Shown piece by piece: positions 1 to 5,925 of a DNA stretch of 6,485 nt. A program made the position numbers and the translations under genes. Below the pieces are notes generated by a model. The model did not search any database. It was given only the letters and a program-made list of their open reading frames with translations, and was not told where the DNA came from. This stretch comes from Sulfuritalea sp. GTDB lineage: Bacteria; Pseudomonadota; Gammaproteobacteria; Burkholderiales; Rhodocyclaceae. The stretch lies in contig JAPLRA010000110.1 of the NCBI GenBank assembly GCA_026399445.1, forward strand, positions 1 to 6,485. The letters are read 5' to 3'. Every line of letters starts with the position of its first letter. Positions within the stretch are counted from its first letter, which is position 1.

Positions 1-702
1 GGGCACGACCAGGTCGGGCTGCAAGGTTTCAAGTGCGGCGAACGAGTCCAGCCAGCGCCGCACATTCGACATCGGCAGCACCCCGAGCAGGCGATCGACA
101 TACACCACGTCACCCGCAAAAACGATGCGACTGCGCGGCAGCCAGACCAGAATGTCTCCCGGCGTGTGGCCGCCGCCGGCAAAAATGAGTTCGATGGTTT
201 CCCGGCCCAGCATCAGCGTCTCGTTTCTGGCGAAGACACGCGTGGGCTGCTGGATGCGCGTACCCGCAAAAGCCGGCCCCAGCAGACGGGCCTGACTGTC
301 GGCCAACAGGCCACCGCGCTCGGCGATATCGGCGACGGTTTTTTCATGCGCCAGCACCGGAATGCCTTGATCGACAAAATGACTATTGCCCAGCCAGCGG
401 TGATCCTGTCCGCCGGTGTTGATGACAAGCATGACCGGTCGCTCGGTCACGGCACGGATCGCCGCCTGAATTTTCTGCGCCACCTGTTTCGAGCTGCCGC
501 TATCGACCACCACCACACCGGCCTCCGTCACAATGAAACCGGTGGTGGCGTTCATCCCCTCGTTGGCTACCGTTCGCGGCCCCGTTTCGCCGACGAAGGC
601 ATAGACGCCATCGGCGACTTTCTGCGGCACGGCGTCCCAAGCGTAGGCCGAGGTGACAAAGGAAGCCACGAGCACGAAAAAAACGCGGCGGACGAGGTTC
701 AT
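1..702 (-). CDS. Secreted MBL-fold metallo-hydrolase with altered metal motif (3' end outside window)
   Basis: The 234 visible residues form most of a metallo-beta-lactamase-fold protein; the C-terminus runs off the window at base 1. Residues 1-21 are a Sec signal peptide (basic MNLVRR, hydrophobic core, cleavage probably after AYA), so the protein should act in the periplasm. Fold motifs seen are GFIVTEAGVVVVDSG (55-69), TGGQDHRWLGN (96-106), GGGHTPGD (176-183) and FAGD (195-198). The canonical HxHxDH motif is reduced to D100-H101: the first two His are absent, while H178 and D198 remain. The family also includes SoxH-like and quinoprotein-relay hydrolases, and the overall layout resembles those; the substrate is unknown. 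The ATG at 702 is chosen because AGGAAG lies 8 nt upstream and a signal peptide follows directly. It is the last visible gene of the tight five-gene array, 16 nt after the ABC ATPase. The fold is well supported; catalytic activity is not. Confidence 0.9.
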   Translation of the reverse strand, partial: MNLVRRVFFVLVASFVTSAYAWDAVPQKVADGVYAFVGETGPRTVANEGMNATTGFIVTEAGVVVVDSGSSKQVAQKIQAAIRAVTERPVMLVINTGGQDHRWLGNSHFVDQGIPVLAHEKTVADIAERGGLLADSQARLLGPAFAGTRIQQPTRVFARNETLMLGRETIELIFAGGGHTPGDILVWLPRSRIVFAGDVVYVDRLLGVLPMSNVRRWLDSFAALETLQPDLVVP

Positions 703-710
703 GGCGTGCG

Positions 711-716
711 CTTCCT
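711..716 (-). promoter_or_regulatory. Ribosome binding site of the MBL-fold gene
   Basis: AGGAAG on the minus strand, 8 nt before the ATG at 702. It is the clearest Shine-Dalgarno sequence in the five-gene array and fixes the start of the MBL-fold gene. The upstream genes of the array have weak sites and probably depend partly on translational coupling. Confidence 0.6.
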
Positions 717-718
717 GC

Positions 719-1435
719 TCATGAAATATCCCTTCCTTCGCCAGCCTCTTCCACCGTGCGTCCATCGCGGATGTGGTAAATCCGCTTGAAGGTGGGGATG
801 ATCTTTTCGTCGTGGGTTACGACAATGATCGCGGTCTGGTATTGGCTGGCCATCTGGTTGAGGATGCGCACCACGGCCAGTGCCCGGTCGCTGTCGAGCG
901 GCGCGGTGGGTTCGTCGGCGAGGATCACCGGCGGCTGGTTGGCCAGCGCACGGGCAATCGAGACGCGCTGCTGTTCGCCGCCGGAAAGCTCGCTCGGCTG
1001 CGCTTTGGCGCGATGCGCCACGTCGAGCGCCTGCAGCAACTCGAGCGCGCGAGCGCGCGAGGCGCCGTTTGTGCGCCCCGCCAGCATCGGCAGCAGGGCC
1101 ACGTTGTCGGTGACGTCAAGAAAGGGAATCAGGTAGGGGGCCTGAAAGATGAAGCCGATACGGTCGCGCCGCAGGGCGCGCAAATCCTTTGTCTTCCAGC
1201 CGCCATCGTCGCTGTCGTAGATCACTTCGCCGCCGAGGGTCATCCGGCCGCGCGTGGGTTCGATCACCGCGCCGAGACACTTGAGCAGCGTCGTCTTGCC
1301 CGATCCGCTGGGGCCGACCAGGCCGACCACTTCGCCGGGCGCGATGCTCATGTTCACTTCCTTCAGCGCATCGACGGCGGTATCACCCGCGCCGTAACGC
1401 TTGCTGAGGCCTTCGATGCGTATGCCTTCGTCCAT
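719..1435 (-). CDS. ABC transporter ATPase, DevA/LolD/MacB-type
   Basis: A 238-residue cytosolic ATPase that powers the FtsX-type permease encoded just upstream. All motifs are present: Walker A GPSGSGKT (41-48), Q-loop with Q98 in FIFQAPYLIPFLDV, signature LSGGEQQ (150-156), Walker B VILADEP (170-176, catalytic E175), D-loop APLD (178-181) and H-loop H208 in VVTHD. Length and sequence style fit the LolD/MacB-N/DevA group that works with mechanotransmission permeases rather than with classical importers. The frame is open farther upstream, but the ATG at 1435 is chosen because the conserved domain starts there (MDEGIRIEGLSKRYG) and it sits one base after the permease stop codon (TGAGATG), a layout that favours coupled translation; GGTGG lies a few bases upstream. 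The Pro in the D-loop (APLD instead of the common GNLD or AALD) is mildly unusual. The function as an exporter ATPase is secure; the substrate is not known. Confidence 0.95.
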   Translation of the reverse strand: MDEGIRIEGLSKRYGAGDTAVDALKEVNMSIAPGEVVGLVGPSGSGKTTLLKCLGAVIEPTRGRMTLGGEVIYDSDDGGWKTKDLRALRRDRIGFIFQAPYLIPFLDVTDNVALLPMLAGRTNGASRARALELLQALDVAHRAKAQPSELSGGEQQRVSIARALANQPPVILADEPTAPLDSDRALAVVRILNQMASQYQTAIIVVTHDEKIIPTFKRIYHIRDGRTVEEAGEGRDIS

Positions 1436-1436
1436 C

Positions 1437-2630
1437 TCAGCCACCGATCGCCGTGGCCGGGTCGACCTTGAGCGCGGCGCGGATGGCCAGCGTACTGGCC
1501 AGTGCGCATACCACCATGACGATGGCAAAGGCGCGCATCGCGTCGGCGGTCTCCAGCAGTACATACTTCGGAAAGGCCGGCGCCCAGATCGTGGCAGAGA
1601 TCTTGCCCACCACGAAGCCGATCAGGCCCAGTCCCATGGCCTGTTGCAGGATCATGCCGGCGATGCTGCGATTGCGGGTGCCGATCAGCTTGAGCACCGC
1701 AATCTCGCGGATTTTGCCCAGCGTCATGGTGTAGATGATGAAGGCGACGATGGCTGCGCTTACGATGGTCAGGATCACCAGGAACATGCCGATCTGCTTG
1801 GCCGAAGTGGCGATCAGCTTGGCGATCAGGATCTCTTCCATCTGCGCTCGGGTGTAGGCCTGCAAATGTTTCCAGCGGCGGATGTCCTGCGCCACGGTTT
1901 CCGCCGTGTCGCCAGCGCCGACTTTTACCAGCACGGCATTGACGCTGTGATTGATGGTCTGCGCGGCATTCACCGCGTCGAGCAGGCCGGGCACGCCGGG
2001 ACGATTCAAGCCGGGGTTGCCGGCGGTTCGGGCGCGATCGCTGATGATGGCGTCGTTGTCCTTGAGGAACTGGGCTTCCTGCGCGTCCTTCAGCGGAATG
2101 AAAACCATCGGGTCGCCGCCAGAGGACACCATGCGTCGCGTCAGGCCGACGACTTCGTAGTCGTGACGGCGGATGCGGATGCGCTCGCCCAGCCGGAAGC
2201 CGGTCTTGACGTCGGCGATGGCCTCGTAGTGGCCGCGCGAAAGACGCCGCCCGGCCAGCAGATAGGCCGGCTCGCCGGGTTGGCCCGGTTCGAAGCCAAC
2301 CACCATGGTGCGCTCATCGGTATCGCCATGGCGCACCTGCATGGTCAGATAGGTAACGCTGGCGGCCTGCGCCACGCCGGGCAGGCCGAGCACACCGCGA
2401 TACGCGTCGTCGCGGATGCTGGACGCTTCGGCGTACGGGCCTTGCGTGTCCTTCTGCACCACCCAGATGTCGGCCCCGCTGTTGGTGAGCAGCACCTTGG
2501 CGTCATCGACCATGCCGCGATACACGCCGGCCATGGTCAGGGTAGCGCCGATGAGCAAACCCAGCCCCATTCCGGTGAGGACGAATTTGCCCCAGGAATG
2601 CAGGATGTCGCGGCCAGCCAGGCTGATCAT
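1437..2630 (-). CDS. FtsX-fold ABC permease, DevC/MacB-like
   Basis: A 397-residue inner-membrane subunit of a tripartite exporter. The topology is the MacB/FtsX one: an N-terminal helix (about 16-38), a large periplasmic domain (about 40-275, with ADIWVVQKDTQGPYAE near its start), then three helices at about 280-302, 326-346 and 366-386. The loop after the second helix carries the family motif KIREIAVLKLIGTRNRSI (306-323), which contacts the ATPase. The protein ends DPATAIGG, typical of DevC-type permeases. With a single N-terminal helix and no fused ATPase it resembles DevC more than full MacB. The ATG at 2630 is preferred over an upstream TTG in the same frame that would overlap the fusion-protein gene by dozens of bases and add a non-conserved, non-membrane leader. 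It starts 7 nt after the fusion-protein stop, with only a weak Shine-Dalgarno sequence (TGAGA), suggesting coupled translation. Such systems push substrates from the periplasm through a TolC-like duct. Confidence 0.93.
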   Translation of the reverse strand: MISLAGRDILHSWGKFVLTGMGLGLLIGATLTMAGVYRGMVDDAKVLLTNSGADIWVVQKDTQGPYAEASSIRDDAYRGVLGLPGVAQAASVTYLTMQVRHGDTDERTMVVGFEPGQPGEPAYLLAGRRLSRGHYEAIADVKTGFRLGERIRIRRHDYEVVGLTRRMVSSGGDPMVFIPLKDAQEAQFLKDNDAIISDRARTAGNPGLNRPGVPGLLDAVNAAQTINHSVNAVLVKVGAGDTAETVAQDIRRWKHLQAYTRAQMEEILIAKLIATSAKQIGMFLVILTIVSAAIVAFIIYTMTLGKIREIAVLKLIGTRNRSIAGMILQQAMGLGLIGFVVGKISATIWAPAFPKYVLLETADAMRAFAIVMVVCALASTLAIRAALKVDPATAIGG

Positions 2631-2637
2631 GACAGTC

Positions 2638-3816
2638 TCATTTTTCAGCGATGGCGGAAACCACCTTGATGCGGCTGTCCTCAACCAGGTCGCGCTCGCT
2701 GTGCACTATCACGGCATCGCCTTCCTTGAGTCCGTCGAGAATCTGCACGGCACCGTCAGCACCGCTGGTGCCCGCCCTGACCGCAACAAAGCTCAGCGTG
2801 TCGGCCGCATGCACCCAGACACCGGTTTTGCCGCCACGCAGGCGCAGTGCGGCGTTGGGCAGCGCCAGGGCCTGCTTGACGCCGGGCAGGCGCAGCGTGA
2901 TTTCGCTCATCTCGCCGACGGAGACGTCCTTGGGCGAGACATCGAAACTCACCTGCGCAATCCGCTCTTCGGTGACGCTGTCGCTGAGCATTTCGATGCG
3001 CGCAACTTTTCCGGCCAGCACCTGGTTCGGCCGCGAGCGCAGGACGATCTCGGCCGGTAAGCCCACTTGCAGGCCCGCCGAGCGATTCTGATCTAGGCGC
3101 AGCTTGATCCACAGGCTGTCGGCCGCAACCAGGCGCAGCACGGCTTGCCCGGCAACCACCGTCGAGCCCGGCTCGGCATCGCGCGCCGTGACGACACCGT
3201 CGGCGGGCGCCAGCAAGCGCAGATTGGCGCGCTGCTGCTGGGCGCCGTCGCGTTCGGCGTTGAGCCGGGCGAGGTCCTGCCGCGCACCGGCCAGTGCGGC
3301 TTCGGCGCCGGAAAACTGGGCCTCGGCAGATTTCAGCTCCTGCGACTTGCCTTCGGTCACACTGGAACTGACAAAACCTTTTTGCCCCAGATCGTCATAA
3401 CGGCGCGCATTGGCGGCGGCTACTTCACGCCGAGCGATGCTGTCGGCAAGCTGCGCGGCAGCGGTATCGACGGCATTCTTCGCCCGAGCGGCGGCAGCCA
3501 CGGTCGACGCAAGACGCTGGTCGAGGTCGACCGGGTCCATCTCCGCCAGCAACTGGCCGGCACGCACCGCATCGCCGACATCCACCGCCACCTGCCTGAC
3601 GCGGCCGGCGGTGGTCGGACCCACCAGATAGCTGCGGCGCGCTTCGACGACACCAATGCCGAACAGCATCGGCGCGAGGTCGGCGCGCGCCACGTGTGTC
3701 ACGGTGACGCGGACCGGCGCCAGCGGCCCGCTGCGGACCACGACCCAGACAAAAGCGGCCACCAGCGCAACGCCGGCGAGAATGAAACCGGCGCGTCGGC
3801 TAAAGGGGAGTTTCAT
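2638..3816 (-). CDS. HlyD/MacA-type membrane fusion protein (DevB-like)
   Basis: A 392-residue periplasmic adaptor that links the ABC permease to an outer-membrane channel. An N-terminal membrane anchor spans about 9-27. Then come the first lipoyl half-motif (about 62-98, with GRVRQVAVDVGDAVRAGQLL), an Ala-rich coiled-coil hairpin (about 99-200), the second lipoyl half (about 201-231, with APADGVVTARDAEPGSTV), a beta-barrel domain (about 234-310) and a membrane-proximal domain to the end. The hairpin tip has R139, L143 and S150 in the spacing R-x3-L-x6-S, the RLS motif known for TolC docking in AcrA/MacA-type proteins. The ATG at 3816 lies 6 nt after the stop of the TDT gene. No good Shine-Dalgarno sequence is visible, so coupling to the upstream gene is likely. 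The anchor is a plain transmembrane helix; there is no lipobox cysteine. Confidence 0.94.
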   Translation of the reverse strand: MKLPFSRRAGFILAGVALVAAFVWVVVRSGPLAPVRVTVTHVARADLAPMLFGIGVVEARRSYLVGPTTAGRVRQVAVDVGDAVRAGQLLAEMDPVDLDQRLASTVAAAARAKNAVDTAAAQLADSIARREVAAANARRYDDLGQKGFVSSSVTEGKSQELKSAEAQFSGAEAALAGARQDLARLNAERDGAQQQRANLRLLAPADGVVTARDAEPGSTVVAGQAVLRLVAADSLWIKLRLDQNRSAGLQVGLPAEIVLRSRPNQVLAGKVARIEMLSDSVTEERIAQVSFDVSPKDVSVGEMSEITLRLPGVKQALALPNAALRLRGGKTGVWVHAADTLSFVAVRAGTSGADGAVQILDGLKEGDAVIVHSERDLVEDSRIKVVSAIAEK

Positions 3817-3822
3817 GATGGC

Positions 3823-4881
3823 TTACGGGTGAGGTTGAAAGAGTTTGCCGCTGGCCACGCCGCCTATGGTCTTGAGCAGCGTCAGCGTCCAGATGCCGGC
3901 GAGCAGCGTCCAGGCCAGCCAGCCGAAAGCCAGCGGCGTAGTCAGGCCGGTCACGTCGCTCAGACGCTGGCTGCCGAGCGTGAACGCCCCCAGCGGAAAG
4001 GTGAAGGCCCACCAGGTCAGCGAGAACGGCAGCGGCGCAATCTTTCTCACCGACCAGGTGAACAGCAGCGCCAGAACCAGCCAGAAGGCGCCGAATCCCC
4101 AGAGCAGGAACACCGCCATCACGTACGTGGATTTATCGCCGGCAAACGGGGTGGCCGCCACCAGATTGAGCACGCTGACCACGGTCACGCCCAGCGGCGC
4201 AAGATTGATCCAGAAGGTCGGCGCCATCATCGGCGGCAGGCGCTTGTGCACGTAGAAGCGATGGAAGGCCAGCGCCAGCAAGGCCGTGTACATGAAGATG
4301 CCGGCACCGAGGCCGATGCCGTTGATGGTCAGCGCCAGGTCGCGCAGGGCTTCCGGCTGGACGGCAAGCAGCGGCCCGCCGGCCACCGGAATCACCACCA
4401 TGCCGACCGGCGGCATGAAGATGCCCGGCGTGATGTGATCGAGATTGACGTGCTCGCCCTGGAAGATCGAGAGCAGCACGGCCAGCGTCAGGCTGAACAG
4501 CAGCGCCACGCCCACCCACCAGGCGATCAGCGCCAGCGACTCGTGGCCGCCGAAGGCGCGCAGTTGCCCGGCCAGCACCAGCAGGGCAATGGCATAGGAA
4601 GGATAGAAGTTGGCCGCCACCGGATGCTTGAAGGTGTTGGCCACCGCGGGCCACGCCATGACCCAGCGCAACAGCCAGGGAACACTGATCAACACGAACA
4701 GCGCTAGGTTGAACCAGTGCAGCGCCCAGGCCAGCCCTGCCAGCATCGGCAACTGATGGGAAAAATGCAGCGTCGTCAGCGCGAAGGCGCCGGTGCCCAT
4801 GACGGCTGCCGGCCAACCGGGGGCGAAGGTCTTGACGATGAGCGGGAAACTGATGGGAACGGGTGCGGTAGGTGCGTTCAT
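3823..4881 (-). CDS. TDT/SLAC1-family (TehA-like) membrane transporter
   Basis: A 352-residue integral membrane protein with about ten hydrophobic helices and almost no hydrophilic domains, the size and pattern of the tellurite-resistance/dicarboxylate transporter family (TehA, yeast Mae1 and Ssu1, plant SLAC1). Family-like segments are FAPGWPAAVMGTGAFA (19-34), NFYPSYAIALLV (91-102), TPGIFMPPVGMVV (151-163), PTFWINLAPLGV (221-232) and WWAFTFPLGAFT (290-301). Members are anion channels or carriers for chloride, nitrate, malate, sulfite or similar; which applies here cannot be told from sequence, and 'tellurite resistance' is only a family name. The ATG at 4881 is preferred over a TTG nine codons upstream, since the added residues look non-conserved and neither start has a strong Shine-Dalgarno sequence. 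It is the first gene of the tight array, 6 nt before the fusion-protein gene, so it is expected to be co-expressed with the ABC exporter. Confidence 0.9.
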   Translation of the reverse strand: MNAPTAPVPISFPLIVKTFAPGWPAAVMGTGAFALTTLHFSHQLPMLAGLAWALHWFNLALFVLISVPWLLRWVMAWPAVANTFKHPVAANFYPSYAIALLVLAGQLRAFGGHESLALIAWWVGVALLFSLTLAVLLSIFQGEHVNLDHITPGIFMPPVGMVVIPVAGGPLLAVQPEALRDLALTINGIGLGAGIFMYTALLALAFHRFYVHKRLPPMMAPTFWINLAPLGVTVVSVLNLVAATPFAGDKSTYVMAVFLLWGFGAFWLVLALLFTWSVRKIAPLPFSLTWWAFTFPLGAFTLGSQRLSDVTGLTTPLAFGWLAWTLLAGIWTLTLLKTIGGVASGKLFQPHP

Positions 4882-5009
4882 GTCTTGAGACCGGTTAACG
4901 TGAAACAACTCGTTCGGAGCGACGGGTGATAGCCGAGCGAAGCGAGCCGATTAGTAGCCCCCCGCGAGGGGGGATGGGGGGGCGGGCCTTCAATTCGCCT
5001 TTGACGATT
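4882..5009. other. 128-nt spacer between the CDF and TDT genes
   Basis: No convincing coding sequence. It separates the two-gene upstream block from the five-gene array and is the only place in the window large enough for an internal promoter of that array, but I see no credible -35/-10 pair. Most of it is occupied by a G/C-tract hairpin and flanking AGCGA repeats described separately. The last 30 bases before the TDT start include a GTTAAC palindrome with no known role. Confidence 0.7.
4930..4986. repeat. Hairpin plus G-tract element, likely a dispersed intergenic repeat
   Basis: On the plus strand CCCCCC (4958-4963), loop GCGA and GGGGGG (4968-4973) form a perfect 6-bp G/C stem. It is followed by AT, seven G (4976-4982), C and GGG. 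To its left lies the short tandem AGCGAAGCGA (4937-4946) in GAGCGAAGCGAGC. The composition resembles the small palindromic intergenic repeats common in betaproteobacterial genomes, an inference since only one copy is visible. It lies downstream of the CDF gene and could slow or end transcription, but no T-tract follows the stem in the direction of transcription, so it is not a standard intrinsic terminator. Confidence 0.5.
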
Positions 5010-5849
5010 TCATGGCACGGGGGTGGTTTTGACGGCCATGAAAGTTAACGGTTGTGGGCAACCGTGATCGAGCCCATCGAGTTCGATCTGGATCGTGGGA
5101 TGCGTGATGTCAAAACGATCGTGCAACTGCCGGGCGAGTTGCCCGAGAAATGCATCGCCCGGGTGTCCGCCGGGCATCACTACATGTGCCGACAGGGCGA
5201 TGTCGGTGGTGCTCATGGCCCAGACGTGCAGATCGTGCACGTCCTCGACACCGGGCTGCGCGCGCAGCAGGGCATCCACGTCGGCGAGGACGATACTGGT
5301 CACCGGATCGAGCCATGTCCATCCGGTCCATAGATACAGCGCGCCGGAAGCCACCACGCCGAGCGAGACGAGAGCGTCGCCCGCCATGTGCAGGAAGGCG
5401 CCGCGGATATTCATGTCGGTCTTGCTGCCCGCCATGAACAGCGCAGCGGTTGCGCCATTGATCAGCACGCCGATGGCGGCGATAACCATGATCGTGACGC
5501 CGTCGGTCGGCGCCGGGGATTGCAGGCGATGCGCAGCCTCCCACAGGAGCGAACCCATCGCCACCAGCAGCAGCACCGCGTTGGCGAAGGCGGCAAGAAT
5601 CGAGGCGCGCTGCCAGCCGTAGGTATGGCGGTGATCGGGCAGCCGGCCCGCGGCCAGCGCCGCTCCCCAAGCCAGTACCAGCCCGGCGACATCCGACAGG
5701 TTGTGGCCGGCATCGGCCAGCAAGGCCAGGGACCCGACGCGCCAGCCATAGACCGCCTCAACCACGACGAAGCCGAGGTTCAGTGCGATGCCGATGGCAA
5801 AGGCCCGACTGAATGAAGCCGGGCCGTGATGGTGTGAGTGGCGGCTCAT
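5010..5849 (-). CDS. Cation diffusion facilitator (CzcD/ZitB-like) with apparent internal deletion
   Basis: A 279-residue inner-membrane metal/proton antiporter of the CDF family, expected to export Zn2+ or similar divalent cations from the cytosol. A His-rich N-terminus (SRHSHHHG) precedes helices at about 13-33, 39-63, 82-106, 117-140 and 152-175. Metal-site residues are present: H49 and D53 in ADAGHNLSD (helix 2) and H154 and D158 in HMAGD (helix 5), the His/Asp pattern of zinc-type members. The cytosolic domain is recognisable from HDLHVWAMSTT (205-215) to HPTIQIEL (250-257). However, after LDPVTSIVLA (180-189) the sequence goes straight to DVDALLRAQPGV, where relatives have about 30-35 more residues: most of helix 6 and the linker. 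Relatives are usually about 300-320 residues. The ATG at 5849 is preferred to a TTG eight codons upstream lying inside an inverted repeat. Family is certain; whether this copy is functional is doubtful. Confidence 0.92.
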   Translation of the reverse strand: MSRHSHHHGPASFSRAFAIGIALNLGFVVVEAVYGWRVGSLALLADAGHNLSDVAGLVLAWGAALAAGRLPDHRHTYGWQRASILAAFANAVLLLVAMGSLLWEAAHRLQSPAPTDGVTIMVIAAIGVLINGATAALFMAGSKTDMNIRGAFLHMAGDALVSLGVVASGALYLWTGWTWLDPVTSIVLADVDALLRAQPGVEDVHDLHVWAMSTTDIALSAHVVMPGGHPGDAFLGQLARQLHDRFDITHPTIQIELDGLDHGCPQPLTFMAVKTTPVP

Positions 5850-5863
5850 AGCGGTAAAGGTGA

Positions 5864-5908
5864 AGCCGGCCAAACCCCGGCCAGATTGCGACCCGGAATT
5901 GGCCGGCT
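5864..5908. repeat. 10-bp perfect inverted repeat before the CDF start
   Basis: AGCCGGCCAA (5864-5873) and TTGGCCGGCT (5899-5908) are exact reverse complements separated by 25 nt. The stem in the transcript would end 14 nt before the CDF start codon, so it could shield the translation initiation region or mark mRNA processing between the two genes. It lacks a T-tract, so it is not a typical intrinsic terminator. The loop contains a further CCGGCC that could compete for pairing. Confidence 0.5.
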
Positions 5909-5925
5909 CATGCGATGGATACCGA

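Noticed and set aside
166..789. 207-codon open frame on the plus strand opposite the MBL-fold gene
   Set aside because: The minus-strand frame has a signal peptide, a Shine-Dalgarno sequence and MBL motifs; the plus-strand product has none of these.
1040..1062. Tandem CGAGCGCG units inside the ATPase gene
   Set aside because: Two 8-nt copies encode part of an Arg/Ala-rich helix; in GC-rich coding DNA this is readily explained by codon choice.
1401..2669. 422-codon open frame on the plus strand
   Set aside because: Antisense to the permease gene almost end to end. It is His/Asp/Gln-rich with no recognisable domain, and the opposite strand has a clear FtsX-type protein.
3145..4707. 520-codon open frame on the plus strand, the longest uninterrupted one in the window
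   Set aside because: It is antisense to the fusion-protein and TDT genes. The translation is low-complexity (Arg/Gln/His-rich) with no fold signature, as expected from the reverse of high-GC genes rich in Leu, Ala and Val codons.
3823..4881. Naming the TDT protein as a tellurite-resistance protein (TehA)
   Set aside because: Family membership does not show the substrate, no TehB gene is adjacent, and the array context points to another role.
4958..4973. Intrinsic terminator for the CDF gene
   Set aside because: The stem is strong, but the minus strand continues CTACTAA after it with no T-run, so a standard Rho-independent terminator is not supported.
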